Origin: Burkholderiales bacterium 67-32 | Lineage (GTDB): Bacteria; Pseudomonadota; Gammaproteobacteria; Burkholderiales; Burkholderiaceae_B | Length of the DNA stretch: 64,000 nt | NCBI GenBank assembly: GCA_001898625.1 | Contig: MKUP01000027.1 | Coordinates: 253,799 to 317,798 of the forward strand | Reading direction: 5' to 3' | Part shown: in pieces, positions 45,363 through 54,169 of the stretch | How the letters are laid out: the number at the start of each line of letters is the position of its first letter | Position numbering within the stretch: the first letter of the stretch is position 1 | Notes under the pieces: model-generated | Told to the model about the DNA's origin: nothing | Database searches by the model: none | Seen by the model: only the letters and a program-made list of their open reading frames with translations | Made by a program: the position numbers and the translations under genes

Positions 45363-46613
45363 ATGACGACTCCATTCAGGGCGTACTCGGTGCTGTATGC
45401 CAGCACCCTGGCCTTCATGGTGTGTTTCGTGGTGTGGATGATGTTCGGCGTGCTGGGCATACAGATACGCGAGGAACTGGGCCTGGATGCCTTCCGCTTC
45501 GGCTTGCTCACCTCCACGCCCGTGCTGACCGGCGCGGTGTTCCGCCTGCCGCTGGGAATATGGACCGACCGGTTCGGCGGGCGCATCGTCATGACCGTGC
45601 TGCTGCTGGTCTGCGCGGTTCCGGTCTACCTCGTCAGCTATGCGCAGCAGCTCTGGCAGTTCCTGGCCATCGGGCTGTTCCTGGGGCTGGTGGGCGCTTC
45701 GTTCGCGGTGGGCACGCCCTATGTGGCGCGCTTTTTCCCGCCCGAGCGGCGCGGCTTCGCGATGGGCTTCTTCGGCGCCGGCACGGTCGGGGCCGCGGTG
45801 AACCTGTTCCTGACGCCGGTGCTGCTGGAACTCTACGGCTGGCGTACGGTGCCGCGGATCTATGCCGTCGCGCTGCTGGCCACCGCCGCGATCTTCTGGC
45901 TGGCCGCCGCACCCGACCCGGGCGCGGGCAAGAAGGGCGCGGGCATGCGCGAGTCGATGGCCGTGCTCAGGAATCCCAAGGTCTGGAAGTACTGCCAGTA
46001 TTACTCGATCACCTTCGGCGGCTTCACGGCGCTGTCGCTATGGATCCCGCAGTATTTCAAGGCCGAGTACGGCTTGTCGCTGGCCATGGCGGCGGGGCTG
46101 GCGGCCGGGTTCTCGCTGCCCGGTTCGGTGCTGCGCGCGGTCGGCGGCGTACTGGCCGACCGCTTCGGCGCCCACAACACGACCTGGTGGTGCCTGTGGG
46201 TGGCCTGGGTCTGCCTGTTCCTGCTGTCCTATCCCGACACCACGTTGGTGATCAAGACCATCGACGGTACCGCGAACCTGCACATCTACCTGCCCATGTG
46301 GGCGTTCACCGCGCTGCTGTTCGTGCTGGGCATGGTGTTCGCGTTCGGCATGGCCTCCACCTTCAAGTACGTGGCCGACGACTTCCCCGAGAACATGGGG
46401 CTGGTGTCGGGCGTTGTCGGGCTGGCCGGCGGCCTGGGCGGCTTCCTGCTGCCGCTCATGTTCGGCTTCCTGGCCGATCTTCTGGAGGTGCGCTCGAGTT
46501 GCTTCATGCTGCTCTACGGCGTGGTCTGGGTATCGCTGATCATCATGTACCTGTCCGAGGTCCGGCGGGTGCAGATCTCGGGCGAGGTCGTCGGCGCGGC
46601 GCCGTCCCGGTAG
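45363..46613 (+). CDS. narK: Nitrate/nitrite transporter NarK (MFS)
   Basis: A 416-residue major facilitator protein with 12 predicted membrane helices. The nitrate signature motifs are present as GFFGAGTVGAAVNLFLTP and VSGVVGLAGGLGGFLLPL, and the MFS loop GIWTDRFGGR follows helix 2. It is of the single-domain NarK1 or NarK2 type; which (nitrate/proton symport or nitrate/nitrite exchange) cannot be fixed by eye. ATG 45363 chosen because GGAG lies 7 nt upstream; ATG 45357 is an alternative. It ends the nar operon, downstream of the isomerase gene rather than in front of narG as in many relatives. Confidence 0.94.
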   Translation: MTTPFRAYSVLYASTLAFMVCFVVWMMFGVLGIQIREELGLDAFRFGLLTSTPVLTGAVFRLPLGIWTDRFGGRIVMTVLLLVCAVPVYLVSYAQQLWQFLAIGLFLGLVGASFAVGTPYVARFFPPERRGFAMGFFGAGTVGAAVNLFLTPVLLELYGWRTVPRIYAVALLATAAIFWLAAAPDPGAGKKGAGMRESMAVLRNPKVWKYCQYYSITFGGFTALSLWIPQYFKAEYGLSLAMAAGLAAGFSLPGSVLRAVGGVLADRFGAHNTTWWCLWVAWVCLFLLSYPDTTLVIKTIDGTANLHIYLPMWAFTALLFVLGMVFAFGMASTFKYVADDFPENMGLVSGVVGLAGGLGGFLLPLMFGFLADLLEVRSSCFMLLYGVVWVSLIIMYLSEVRRVQISGEVVGAAPSR

Positions 46614-46626
46614 GCGCCGCGTCCGG

Positions 46627-47688
46627 TCAGGAGGTGGCCGTGCGTGGTTCGCGCGCCGCCTCGCGTTCCCGCTCCGCCATGCGCGCCAGCACCTGGCGCG
46701 TCAGCAGCGAGCCGGCATCGAAGGGCACGCTGACGGCCCCATGGGCCACCGCGCCGTCCCGCAGGCGGTCGTGCAAGGCCTGCTGCGCTTCCAGCGCGAT
46801 CACGTCCTGGTCCGCCACTTCCCGCGCACCGCGGTCCATGCGTTCGAGCGTGGCCGGATCCACGCCTTCCCATTCCAGGGACACCCACGACCAGTAGTGC
46901 GTAGCGCCGCAGCCGTCGGGCGTCATGAAGTGGGTGGTCGAGAAGGGGTAGCGTCGCTCCGGGGCCTGCGAGGCCCAGACGGCCTGGCGGATGCAGACGG
47001 CGGAGGGCGCGCGGAATTCGAAGCGCTGGTCATGGTCCATGGGCGCGCCCAGGGGCAGCCCCATCACGTCCGACCACAGTGGCGGCGTGCTGGATTCGCG
47101 CATGACGCGCGTGCTGACCACCGTGTCGCCGTGCTCGCGCGCGCGGGGGATGACCCGGGCCAACTCGGGGTGCCCCTGCTGGTCGTGATGGACGTAGGGC
47201 ACATGCGAGAAGTCCAGCAGGTTCTCGATCAGCAATTGGTAGTGCGCGCGCAGGTGGGCGTAGTACGAGACCTTGGCCGACCCGTCCAGCCATGGACAGT
47301 CGGGGATGAGCGAGGGATCGGCAAGCGCGGGATCGCCGGGCCATATCCACAGCATGTCGTGGCGTTCGGCCAGGGGAAAGCGCTGGACGCGCGCGTCGCG
47401 CGGGATGCGCGGGGACGAGGGGATGTGGACGCACTCGCCGCTGCTGGCGAACGTGAAGCCATGGTAGCCGCAGCGGATGTCGTCGCCGACCAGGGCGCTG
47501 CGCGACAGGGGAAATTGCCGATGCGCGCAGGCATCGAGCAGGGCGACGGGCTCGCCGGCCTCGGTCCGATACAGCACGACGGGCGTGCCCAGCAGATGGC
47601 GTCCCAGCAGCGTTCGGCCGACCTCGGCCGAGGTGGCGGCGGCATACCAGGCGTTACGGATGAGAGGCGAAGTGGACGGCGCGGACAT
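46627..47688 (-). CDS. Rieske non-heme iron oxygenase alpha subunit (VanA-like)
   Basis: A 353-residue oxygenase with Rieske ligands in CAHRQFPL and CGYHGF, and mononuclear iron ligands in ENLLDFSHVPYVH. Overall pattern is that of vanillate O-demethylase oxygenase and toluene-sulfonate-type enzymes. No reductase gene is near. It is convergent with narK (13 bp between stops) and runs in the same direction as the LysR gene upstream, which may control it. Substrate unknown. Confidence 0.9.
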   Translation of the reverse strand: MSAPSTSPLIRNAWYAAATSAEVGRTLLGRHLLGTPVVLYRTEAGEPVALLDACAHRQFPLSRSALVGDDIRCGYHGFTFASSGECVHIPSSPRIPRDARVQRFPLAERHDMLWIWPGDPALADPSLIPDCPWLDGSAKVSYYAHLRAHYQLLIENLLDFSHVPYVHHDQQGHPELARVIPRAREHGDTVVSTRVMRESSTPPLWSDVMGLPLGAPMDHDQRFEFRAPSAVCIRQAVWASQAPERRYPFSTTHFMTPDGCGATHYWSWVSLEWEGVDPATLERMDRGAREVADQDVIALEAQQALHDRLRDGAVAHGAVSVPFDAGSLLTRQVLARMAEREREAAREPRTATS

Positions 47689-47794
47689 GGCGGTGTTTCC
47701 GTGAACGGGGGAAAGCCATCACGCTACCGGCGCGCCGCCGCCGCGGCCAACGAATAGTGGAAATACCCCGCATTCCCGCTGCAAATGCCGGCGC

Positions 47795-48727
47795 TTACGC
47801 AGGCGCTGCGCCGCCGTCCTGGAACAGGTCGGCGATGGTCCGGCGCAGCCAGGCGTGGCCCAGGTCGCGGTGGAAGCGTTCGTGCCACTGCTGCGTGATG
47901 TCCACCAGCGGCGCGTCGAACGGCAGCGGCAGGAAGCGCACGCCGGGGCTGCCCGCGCAGGCCTGCGCCAGGCTGGCGGGAACGGCCACCAGCATGTCGG
48001 TGCCGGCGATGATCTCCGGCAGGCCCAGGCCATGGGTGACCTGCAGCACCACCTGGCGGCGCAGGTTGTGTTCGGAGAACAGCTTGTCGATGACGTCCTC
48101 GAAGAACGCGTGGCTGCCCACGGCCGGGCGGTACACCACGTGCGGTGCGTGCATGTACTGCGCCAGCGTCATCGGGGCCTGTATGGCGGGATGGTCGGCG
48201 GCCGCCATGCAGACGTAGTGGTCGCTGAACAGTTTCTGGCGGTAGAAGCCCGCCTGGAAATGCAGGAAGAAGCCGAGTGCGAGATCGATCTCGCCCGCCG
48301 CCATCAGCCGCGGCGCGTCGCGGGGGGAGGCCTGCAGGGTGACGAGCTGTATCCCCGGCGCCTCGCGCCGCAGCCGCCCCAGCAGCCGAGGCAGGAAGAC
48401 GCGCTGGCCGGTGTCGCTGGCGTACAGGACGTACTGGCGCTGGGACGCGGCCGGCAGGAAATCCTCGCGGTCGTCGAGGGCCTGCCGGATCCTGTCCAGG
48501 CCCTCCCGCAGGGACGGCGCCAGGCGTTCGGCCATTGGCGTCGGGCTCATGCCCTGCGGTGTCTTGATGAACAAGGGGTCGTCGAAGGCGGCGCGCAGCC
48601 GGCGCAGTCCGTTGCTGACCGCCGACTGCGTCAGGCCCAGTTCTTCGCCGGCCAGGGTGGTGCTGCCGGTGCGCAGCACCGCGTCGAAGACGAGCAGCAG
48701 GTTCAGGTCCAGTGTGTTCAGGTTCAT
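47795..48727 (-). CDS. LysR-family transcriptional regulator
   Basis: A 310-residue LysR protein of the NodD/LinR-like subgroup: MNLNTLDLNLLLVFDAVLRTGSTTLAGEELGLTQSAVSNGLRRLR gives the helix-turn-helix, then an effector domain. It lies between an oxygenase gene downstream and a LivK-like binding-protein gene upstream, all on the minus strand; this suggests one regulon. Confidence 0.93.
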   Translation of the reverse strand: MNLNTLDLNLLLVFDAVLRTGSTTLAGEELGLTQSAVSNGLRRLRAAFDDPLFIKTPQGMSPTPMAERLAPSLREGLDRIRQALDDREDFLPAASQRQYVLYASDTGQRVFLPRLLGRLRREAPGIQLVTLQASPRDAPRLMAAGEIDLALGFFLHFQAGFYRQKLFSDHYVCMAAADHPAIQAPMTLAQYMHAPHVVYRPAVGSHAFFEDVIDKLFSEHNLRRQVVLQVTHGLGLPEIIAGTDMLVAVPASLAQACAGSPGVRFLPLPFDAPLVDITQQWHERFHRDLGHAWLRRTIADLFQDGGAAPA

Positions 48728-48760
48728 GGCCCGGCGGCTGCCTTCAGGGCATGCCCGCCG

Positions 48761-49930
48761 TCAACGCATGGTACATCCATCGTGATAGGCGTCCTGGACG
48801 CCCTTCATCGGGGTTTCCACCGTCTTGAGGGCGACCTGGTTTTCGCCATCGCGCACGACCTGGAACACGTGCAGGTCCTGGATGGGGAAATGGTTGTTGC
48901 CGAACTTGAAGTTGCCGCGCACCGAGTCGAAGCGGGCCGCCTTCAGCGCCGCCATGAAGGCGGGCTTGTCCGCGACGTTGCCCTTGACCGCGCCGATCGC
49001 TGCATCCAGCAGCCGGGCCGCGTCGTAGCTGGTGGCGGCGTATTCCGACGGGGTGCGGCCATAGGCGGCTTCGAAGGCGGACACGAAGCGGCGGTTCGCC
49101 TCGGCCGGCAGGTCGGGGCCCCAGGTGCTGCCCAGCAGGACGCCCAACGCCGCTTCGCGCAGCGCGGGCAGCGACACGCCGTCGACCACCGCGACGGACA
49201 TCAGCGGGGTGCGCTCGGCCAGCCCCAACTGGCGGTACTGGCGGACGAAGTTCACGCCTGGGCTGCCGGGGTAGAACGCAAAGACGGCATCGGGTTTGTG
49301 GGCCGCGACGCGCGACAGCTCGGCCGAGAAGTCGAACTGGTCGAGCGGCGTATGGATCTCCTCCACGACCTCGTTCTTGAAATAGCGCCGGAAACCGGCC
49401 AGCACGTCCTTGCCCGCCTGGTAGTTGGGCGCCATCATCACGACGCGCTGGTAGCCCCGCTGGGTCGCGTACTTGCCCAGCACCTCGGCCTGCTGGTCGC
49501 CCTGGCGCGACACGATGAACTGGTAGGGCGAGCACTTGTCGCCGGCGATCGGCGAAGGCCCGGCGTTGGTGCCGATGACGAAGACCTCGCGCCGCGTGGC
49601 CAGCGGCTGTACCGACATCATGATGTTCGAGAACGTAATGCCGGCGATGATGGGCACCTTCTCCTTCTCGATCAGCTTGCGCGCGACCTGGACCGCCACG
49701 TCGGGCTTGAGCTGCGTGTCCTCCCGCAGCACTTCCACGGGGACGCCGCCCAGTTTGCCGCCGGCCTGCCGGATGCCCAGCATGAAGCCGTCGTACATGT
49801 CCTGGCCGAGGCCGGCCTGGGGGCCGGAGAACTCGCCCAGGAACCCGATCTTGACGGGCGTCTGGGCGAAGGCGGGCAGGGTACAGGCGGCGGCCAGCAG
49901 CGCGGCGGCCGGAAGGGCTTTCAGGGGCAT
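48761..49930 (-). CDS. ABC transporter substrate-binding protein, LivK-like
   Basis: A 389-residue periplasmic protein, closely similar in layout to the one at 36563: signal peptide ending in LPAFA, VKIGFLGEFSGPQAGLGQDMYDGFML, MMAPNYQAGKDVLAGF and TSYDAARLLDAAIG. Likely paralogues for different aromatic or amino-acid ligands. Of three close ATGs I chose 49930, which has GGAG at the proper 6-nt distance; 49942 would add four residues. No permease or ATPase gene nearby. Confidence 0.88.
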   Translation of the reverse strand: MPLKALPAAALLAAACTLPAFAQTPVKIGFLGEFSGPQAGLGQDMYDGFMLGIRQAGGKLGGVPVEVLREDTQLKPDVAVQVARKLIEKEKVPIIAGITFSNIMMSVQPLATRREVFVIGTNAGPSPIAGDKCSPYQFIVSRQGDQQAEVLGKYATQRGYQRVVMMAPNYQAGKDVLAGFRRYFKNEVVEEIHTPLDQFDFSAELSRVAAHKPDAVFAFYPGSPGVNFVRQYRQLGLAERTPLMSVAVVDGVSLPALREAALGVLLGSTWGPDLPAEANRRFVSAFEAAYGRTPSEYAATSYDAARLLDAAIGAVKGNVADKPAFMAALKAARFDSVRGNFKFGNNHFPIQDLHVFQVVRDGENQVALKTVETPMKGVQDAYHDGCTMR

Positions 49931-50088
49931 CATCGTCTCCATCGTTCTGGGCGGCTCGCGGCCGTTCTGCCGGGGCCCGCGTGGCGGGACACTGGCCAGG
50001 AGACGGTATCACCCGGGTCCGGGCGGAATCTAACGAATAGCGTAAATACCCGGCATTTACCGGCGAAATGCGCGCAGCGCCGGCACGC

Positions 50089-50688
50089 CTATCCGCGAGC
50101 CAGCAGCGCCGCCAACTGCTCGTGCAACTGCTGCAGTTTCGTCCGTTCGACCAGCAGGAGCCCGCGGGTCTCGATGCCATCCCCGGCCTCCTGGCGCGGG
50201 GTCGCGGGCTGCCCCGACGCGGCTTCTTCCCGCGCCAGCATGGCCTGGGAATGGGTGGTCAGTTGCGCGACGCATTCGAGGAACACGCCGCGCCGGGCGG
50301 CGGGCAGTCCGTCCAGCCATTCGGTGTTGCGCTCGACCGCGTCGGCGTGGATGCGCGCGTGCATGTCGGCGCCCTGCGGCGTCAGGAGCAGATAGAACGA
50401 ACGCTTGTCGGCGGGGTCGTCGCAGCGTTCGAGCAATCCCCGCTCTTCCAGCCGGGCGACCAGGCGGCTGCCGTGGCTCTTGTCCAGTCCGAGTTCGGCG
50501 CACAGACGGCGCAGCGAAATGGGCGCCTGCGCGCCGACGATGCCCAGGACATGGCACTCGACGCTGCGCAGGCCGAAGCGGCGCTGGTGCCGCAGTTCGT
50601 TGCGGCTGGCCACGAGCGCGGCCAGCATCTCGAGCTGGAATGCCGGCAGGGTCTTGAAGGACGCGAGCTTCTTCTTGGCGGCGGGCAT
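50089..50688 (-). CDS. MarR-family transcriptional regulator
   Basis: A 199-residue regulator with winged helix (LRSVECHVLGIVGAQAPISLRRLCAELGLDKSHGSRLVARLEERGLL, wing DPADKRSFYLLLTPQG) and a longer than usual C-terminal tail of about 50 residues. ATG 50688 chosen. Divergent from the Bug receptor at 50861; an inverted repeat lies on that promoter (next entry). Confidence 0.87.
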   Translation of the reverse strand: MPAAKKKLASFKTLPAFQLEMLAALVASRNELRHQRRFGLRSVECHVLGIVGAQAPISLRRLCAELGLDKSHGSRLVARLEERGLLERCDDPADKRSFYLLLTPQGADMHARIHADAVERNTEWLDGLPAARRGVFLECVAQLTTHSQAMLAREEAASGQPATPRQEAGDGIETRGLLLVERTKLQQLHEQLAALLARG

Positions 50689-50750
50689 GGTGCGGGTAGG
50701 GGGGGGAGAAACGCCAATGATAGGGGGTAGCCGCGCAACGCGGACCGATT

Positions 50751-50789
50751 TTGCATGTCGTTGACAATGCAATGATATGGCATTAATTT
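50751..50789 (+). promoter_or_regulatory. Promoter of the Bug-Rieske operon overlapped by an inverted repeat
   Basis: TTGACA (50761-50766), 17 bp, TAATTT (50784-50789): a strong sigma-70 promoter toward the Bug gene. The inverted repeat TTGCAT (50751-50756) and ATGCAA (50767-50772), spacer 10, brackets the -35 hexamer and is the likely site of the divergent MarR repressor. Confidence 0.6.
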
Positions 50790-50860
50790 TAATATCGTTG
50801 CGTATGTATATAAAAGGGCCGACGCGACACCATCGCGTTCCAGGCCCGGAGGAGACGACC

Positions 50861-51883
50861 ATGTCCTGTATTCGCCGTACGTGGCAAGCCCCTGTCCGCC
50901 TGGCAGCGCGGGGGCTCGCCGCCGCCACGCTGGCCTGGTTCGCGGCCGCCACCGTCCATGCCCAGCCATCGGACGCCAGGGGTTTCCCCTCGCGTCCCGT
51001 GCGCATCATTCCCTACGGACCGGGCGGCAGCCCGATCGACCTGGTGGCCCGGGCCTATGCCGAACAACTGCGGCAGGCCTGGGGGCAGCCCGTCGTGGTG
51101 GATCCCAAGCCGGGGGCCAGCGGCATCCTCGCCGCGGACGCGGTCGCCAAGGCGCCGCCGGACGGCTACACGCTGCTCATCACCTTGCAGACCACGCACA
51201 TCAACAATCCCATTCTTCACGACAAGCTGCCCTACGACGCGGCGAGGGATTTCCAGCCGCTGTCCCAGCTCGCGATCGGCTCCGGTCCGGTGCTGGTGGC
51301 CGCCGCTTCGGCGCCGTACTCGAATCTGGCCGAACTGGCGGACTATGCCAGGAAGCATCCGAGCCTGACCTACGGCACTTGGGGCGCCGGCACGATCGCC
51401 CATCTGTTCGGCGAACTGCTCAGGCGCCAGGCCATTCCCGGCCTGATACACGTGCCCTACAAGACCGAATCCATCGCGCACCAGGACATGGAGGCAGGGC
51501 GGCTGGACCTGGCCTGGGCCAATCCGGGCACCGCCCGCACCATGTCGCAGGCGGGGAAGATGAAAGTCCTGGGTGTGCCGGGGCGGCAGCGCGCGCCCAT
51601 TCTCGCGGCCGTTCCCACGTTTCTCGAACAAGGTTTCAAGGGCTTCGAGCTCGAAGGCTGGATAGGCGCCTACGCGCCCGCCGGCATCCCGCCCGCGTTG
51701 CGCGACAAGCTCGTGGCCAGCCTGCAGGCGGCCACCCGCGCGGACGATGTGCGCACCCGCATCGTCGACATCGGATTCCAGCCGGTGGCCAACCGGCCCG
51801 ACGAGTTCACGGCCAATGCCCGCGCCGACTACGCCCGCTTCAAGCAACTGGTGGACGCCGCCGGCGTGACGCTGAAGAACTGA
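50861..51883 (+). CDS. Bug-family tripartite tricarboxylate transporter substrate receptor
   Basis: A 340-residue periplasmic receptor. Signal peptide ends near AATVHAQ (residue 35). Bug pattern: PVRIIPYGPGGSPIDLVARAY, VVDPKPGASGILA, DGYTLLI, LTYGTWGAGTIAHLFGELL and HVPYKTE. Some motif positions are changed from the usual form (DPKPGA for ENRPGA, YKTE for YKG), so ligand range may differ. GGAGGAG precedes the ATG. Followed after 25 bp by a Rieske oxygenase gene, suggesting uptake of that enzyme's substrate. Confidence 0.88.
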   Translation: MSCIRRTWQAPVRLAARGLAAATLAWFAAATVHAQPSDARGFPSRPVRIIPYGPGGSPIDLVARAYAEQLRQAWGQPVVVDPKPGASGILAADAVAKAPPDGYTLLITLQTTHINNPILHDKLPYDAARDFQPLSQLAIGSGPVLVAAASAPYSNLAELADYARKHPSLTYGTWGAGTIAHLFGELLRRQAIPGLIHVPYKTESIAHQDMEAGRLDLAWANPGTARTMSQAGKMKVLGVPGRQRAPILAAVPTFLEQGFKGFELEGWIGAYAPAGIPPALRDKLVASLQAATRADDVRTRIVDIGFQPVANRPDEFTANARADYARFKQLVDAAGVTLKN

Positions 51884-51908
51884 ACCCAGGACACGAGGAC
51901 GAGGAACC

Positions 51909-53090
51909 ATGACGACCACGACATTGCCGGACGCCGGCACCGCCTACGAGCGCAAGCCCGCCACCTACAACGCCACGCTGACGCAGGTCGGGCGCGGCAC
52001 ACCCATGGGCGAACTGCTGCGCCGCTACTGGCATCCGATCGGCGTGTCGGCCGACGCGGGCGAGGTGCCGCGCAAGGTGCGCGTGCTGGGCGAGGACCTG
52101 ATCCTGTTCCGCGATGGCCAGGGTCGGCCCGGCCTGCTGTATCCGCACTGCGCCCACCGCGGCACCTCGCTGTACTACGGCCGTGTCGAAGACGGCGGCA
52201 TACGCTGCTGCTACCACGGCTGGCTGTTCGACGTGCAAGGCCATTGCACCGACCAGCCCTGCGAGCCGCAGGGCGGCCTGTCGCGCGACCGCATCCGCCA
52301 GCCGTGGTATCCCGTCGAGGAACGCTATGGCCTGATCTTCGCCTACCTGGGGCCGTCCGCCAGGAAGCCGGTCCTGCCGCGCTACGCGGCGCTGGAGGAC
52401 TTGTCCGAGGGTGAGTTCATCGAGGCCAACGACCAGAGCATAGGCGGAGGCGGGCCGCAGATCATCCCATGCAACTGGCTCCAGCATTTCGAGAACGTGG
52501 TCGATCCCTTCCACGTCGCGATCCTGCATTCGAGCTTCAGCGGCACGCAGTTCGTGCCGCAGATGGGCGTCATGCCCGAGGTCACGTTCGACTACACGGA
52601 CGCCGGCGTCAGCGCCACGGCGGTGCGCCGGCTGGACGACGGCAAGACGCTGCGCCGCGTGGGCGAGGCCGCGCTGCCGACCCTGCGGGTGATACCCAGC
52701 CCCCGGCTGGCCTACTACGGTACCGTGGAATCGCTGGGCTGGGTGCTGCCCATCGACGACACCAGTTTCCGGATCTACACGGCGGGCCGGGTGCGCCGCG
52801 AAGGCGACATCGCGCGTTCGCGCTCGCGCATGAACGGCAAGCTCTGGGAGGAACTGACCGAGGAAGAGCACCAGCGCATGCCGGGCGACTACGAAGCGCA
52901 GGTCAGCCAGGGCGCGATCGCCTGGCATTCGGAGGAAAACCTGGCGACGTCGGATCGCGGCCTGGTCCTGCTGCGGCGCATGTTCAAGCAGCAACTGGAG
53001 ATCGTGGCGGCCGGCGGCGATCCCGTCGGGGTGGGTTTCGACCGCGCCGCGCCGCCTATCGTTTTCGCGGCGGGAAATTTCCTGGAATAG
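51909..53090 (+). CDS. Rieske oxygenase alpha subunit (phthalate 4,5-dioxygenase-like)
   Basis: A 393-residue oxygenase with Rieske ligands in CAHRGTSL and CCYHGW and iron ligands in FENVVDPFHVAILH. The N-terminal GRGTPMGELLRRYWHPIG and long C-terminal part resemble phthalate 4,5-dioxygenase and related enzymes rather than VanA. No reductase gene is present. Its 3' end overlaps the convergent LysR gene by 35 bp. Likely in one operon with the Bug gene. Confidence 0.9.
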   Translation: MTTTTLPDAGTAYERKPATYNATLTQVGRGTPMGELLRRYWHPIGVSADAGEVPRKVRVLGEDLILFRDGQGRPGLLYPHCAHRGTSLYYGRVEDGGIRCCYHGWLFDVQGHCTDQPCEPQGGLSRDRIRQPWYPVEERYGLIFAYLGPSARKPVLPRYAALEDLSEGEFIEANDQSIGGGGPQIIPCNWLQHFENVVDPFHVAILHSSFSGTQFVPQMGVMPEVTFDYTDAGVSATAVRRLDDGKTLRRVGEAALPTLRVIPSPRLAYYGTVESLGWVLPIDDTSFRIYTAGRVRREGDIARSRSRMNGKLWEELTEEEHQRMPGDYEAQVSQGAIAWHSEENLATSDRGLVLLRRMFKQQLEIVAAGGDPVGVGFDRAAPPIVFAAGNFLE

Positions 53091-54045
53091 CGGTTGTCGT
53101 TCTTTCTTCCAGCACCCGCAGGATCTCGCCCCGCACCCAGGTATGCAGGGGCGAAGTGTGCTGCCGCTTGGACCACACCATGAAGAACTCGATGTCGCGC
53201 AGCGGCTCGGGCAGCTCGATCGAGGCCAGCGGGAAGTGCCGCTGGTGCACCTCGGCCACGCAGGCGGGAAGGGTGGTGGCGTAGTCGGTTTCCAGCAGCA
53301 CGTAGGGCGTGATGCCGAAGCCCGACAGATAGGCCGAGAACGCCAGGTCGCGGTGGCGCGGCTTGAGCAGCCGGTCGAAGTTGGTGGGACGCCCGTACAT
53401 CTGCGCGAACGCGAACCACTTGATGCGTTCCAGGTCGTCCAGCGACAGGCGCTTGCGCCGGGCCATGGGGTGCGCGGCCGACAGCAGGCAGACCCGGCGG
53501 TCGGCGAACAGCCGCATGGCGTGGAAGCGCCGGGGGACCTCGCTGAACAGGCCGATGGCGATGTCCATGCGTTCGGCATCCAGGTCGTCCGGGATGAAGT
53601 CGCCGTGCACGGACTGGAAGCGCACCACCAGGCGCGGCGCCGCCGCGCGCAGGCGCTGCAGCAGCGGCGCGCCCAGCAGCAGTTCGATATGGGCGCCGGT
53701 GCCGATGTTGACGGTGCCGGTGGCGCCGGCGGGATCGAAGGCCTCGGGCGGGCTCAGCGCGTGTTCGATCCGGTCCAGCGCGTCGCGCACCACGGCATGA
53801 AGTTCCAGCGCGCGCTCGGTGGGCGTGAAGCGGCCCTTGGTCACCACCAGCAGCGGATCGTCCAGGGTGCGCCGCAGCCGGGCCAGCTCGCGGCTGATGG
53901 CCGGCTGGGTCTTGTGCAGCAGCGCGGCCGCCGCGGTGGCGCTGCGCGTTTTCATGAGCGCGTCGAAGGTCAGCAGCGCGTTCATGTCCATCCGGCGCAG
54001 GTTGGGCAGCTTCGCGCGGTCGGCGGGGGTATGTCTAGTGGTCAT
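53056..54045 (-). CDS. LysR-family transcriptional regulator
   Basis: A 329-residue regulator; HTH in MDMNALLTFDALMKTRSATAAAALLHKTQPAISRELARLR after a short Arg-rich lead, and an effector domain. ATG 54045 taken as annotated start; ATG 53991 (MDMNALL) is an equally reasonable choice that gives the usual LysR N terminus. Divergent from the Bug receptor at 54170 and probably its regulator. The C terminus overlaps the oxygenase gene on the other strand. Confidence 0.9.
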   Translation of the reverse strand: MTTRHTPADRAKLPNLRRMDMNALLTFDALMKTRSATAAAALLHKTQPAISRELARLRRTLDDPLLVVTKGRFTPTERALELHAVVRDALDRIEHALSPPEAFDPAGATGTVNIGTGAHIELLLGAPLLQRLRAAAPRLVVRFQSVHGDFIPDDLDAERMDIAIGLFSEVPRRFHAMRLFADRRVCLLSAAHPMARRKRLSLDDLERIKWFAFAQMYGRPTNFDRLLKPRHRDLAFSAYLSGFGITPYVLLETDYATTLPACVAEVHQRHFPLASIELPEPLRDIEFFMVWSKRQHTSPLHTWVRGEILRVLEERTTTAIPGNFPPRKR

Positions 54046-54169
54046 GATGGGGAAAGACTATAGCAATAATGGTATGGATGTCTTGCGATCCCGGCATTGG
54101 CCCGGCGGGCCGGGGGCTGGATATAGTGCCCGGCATCCGGCCGTCCACAGGCCCATACAGGAGACATCG

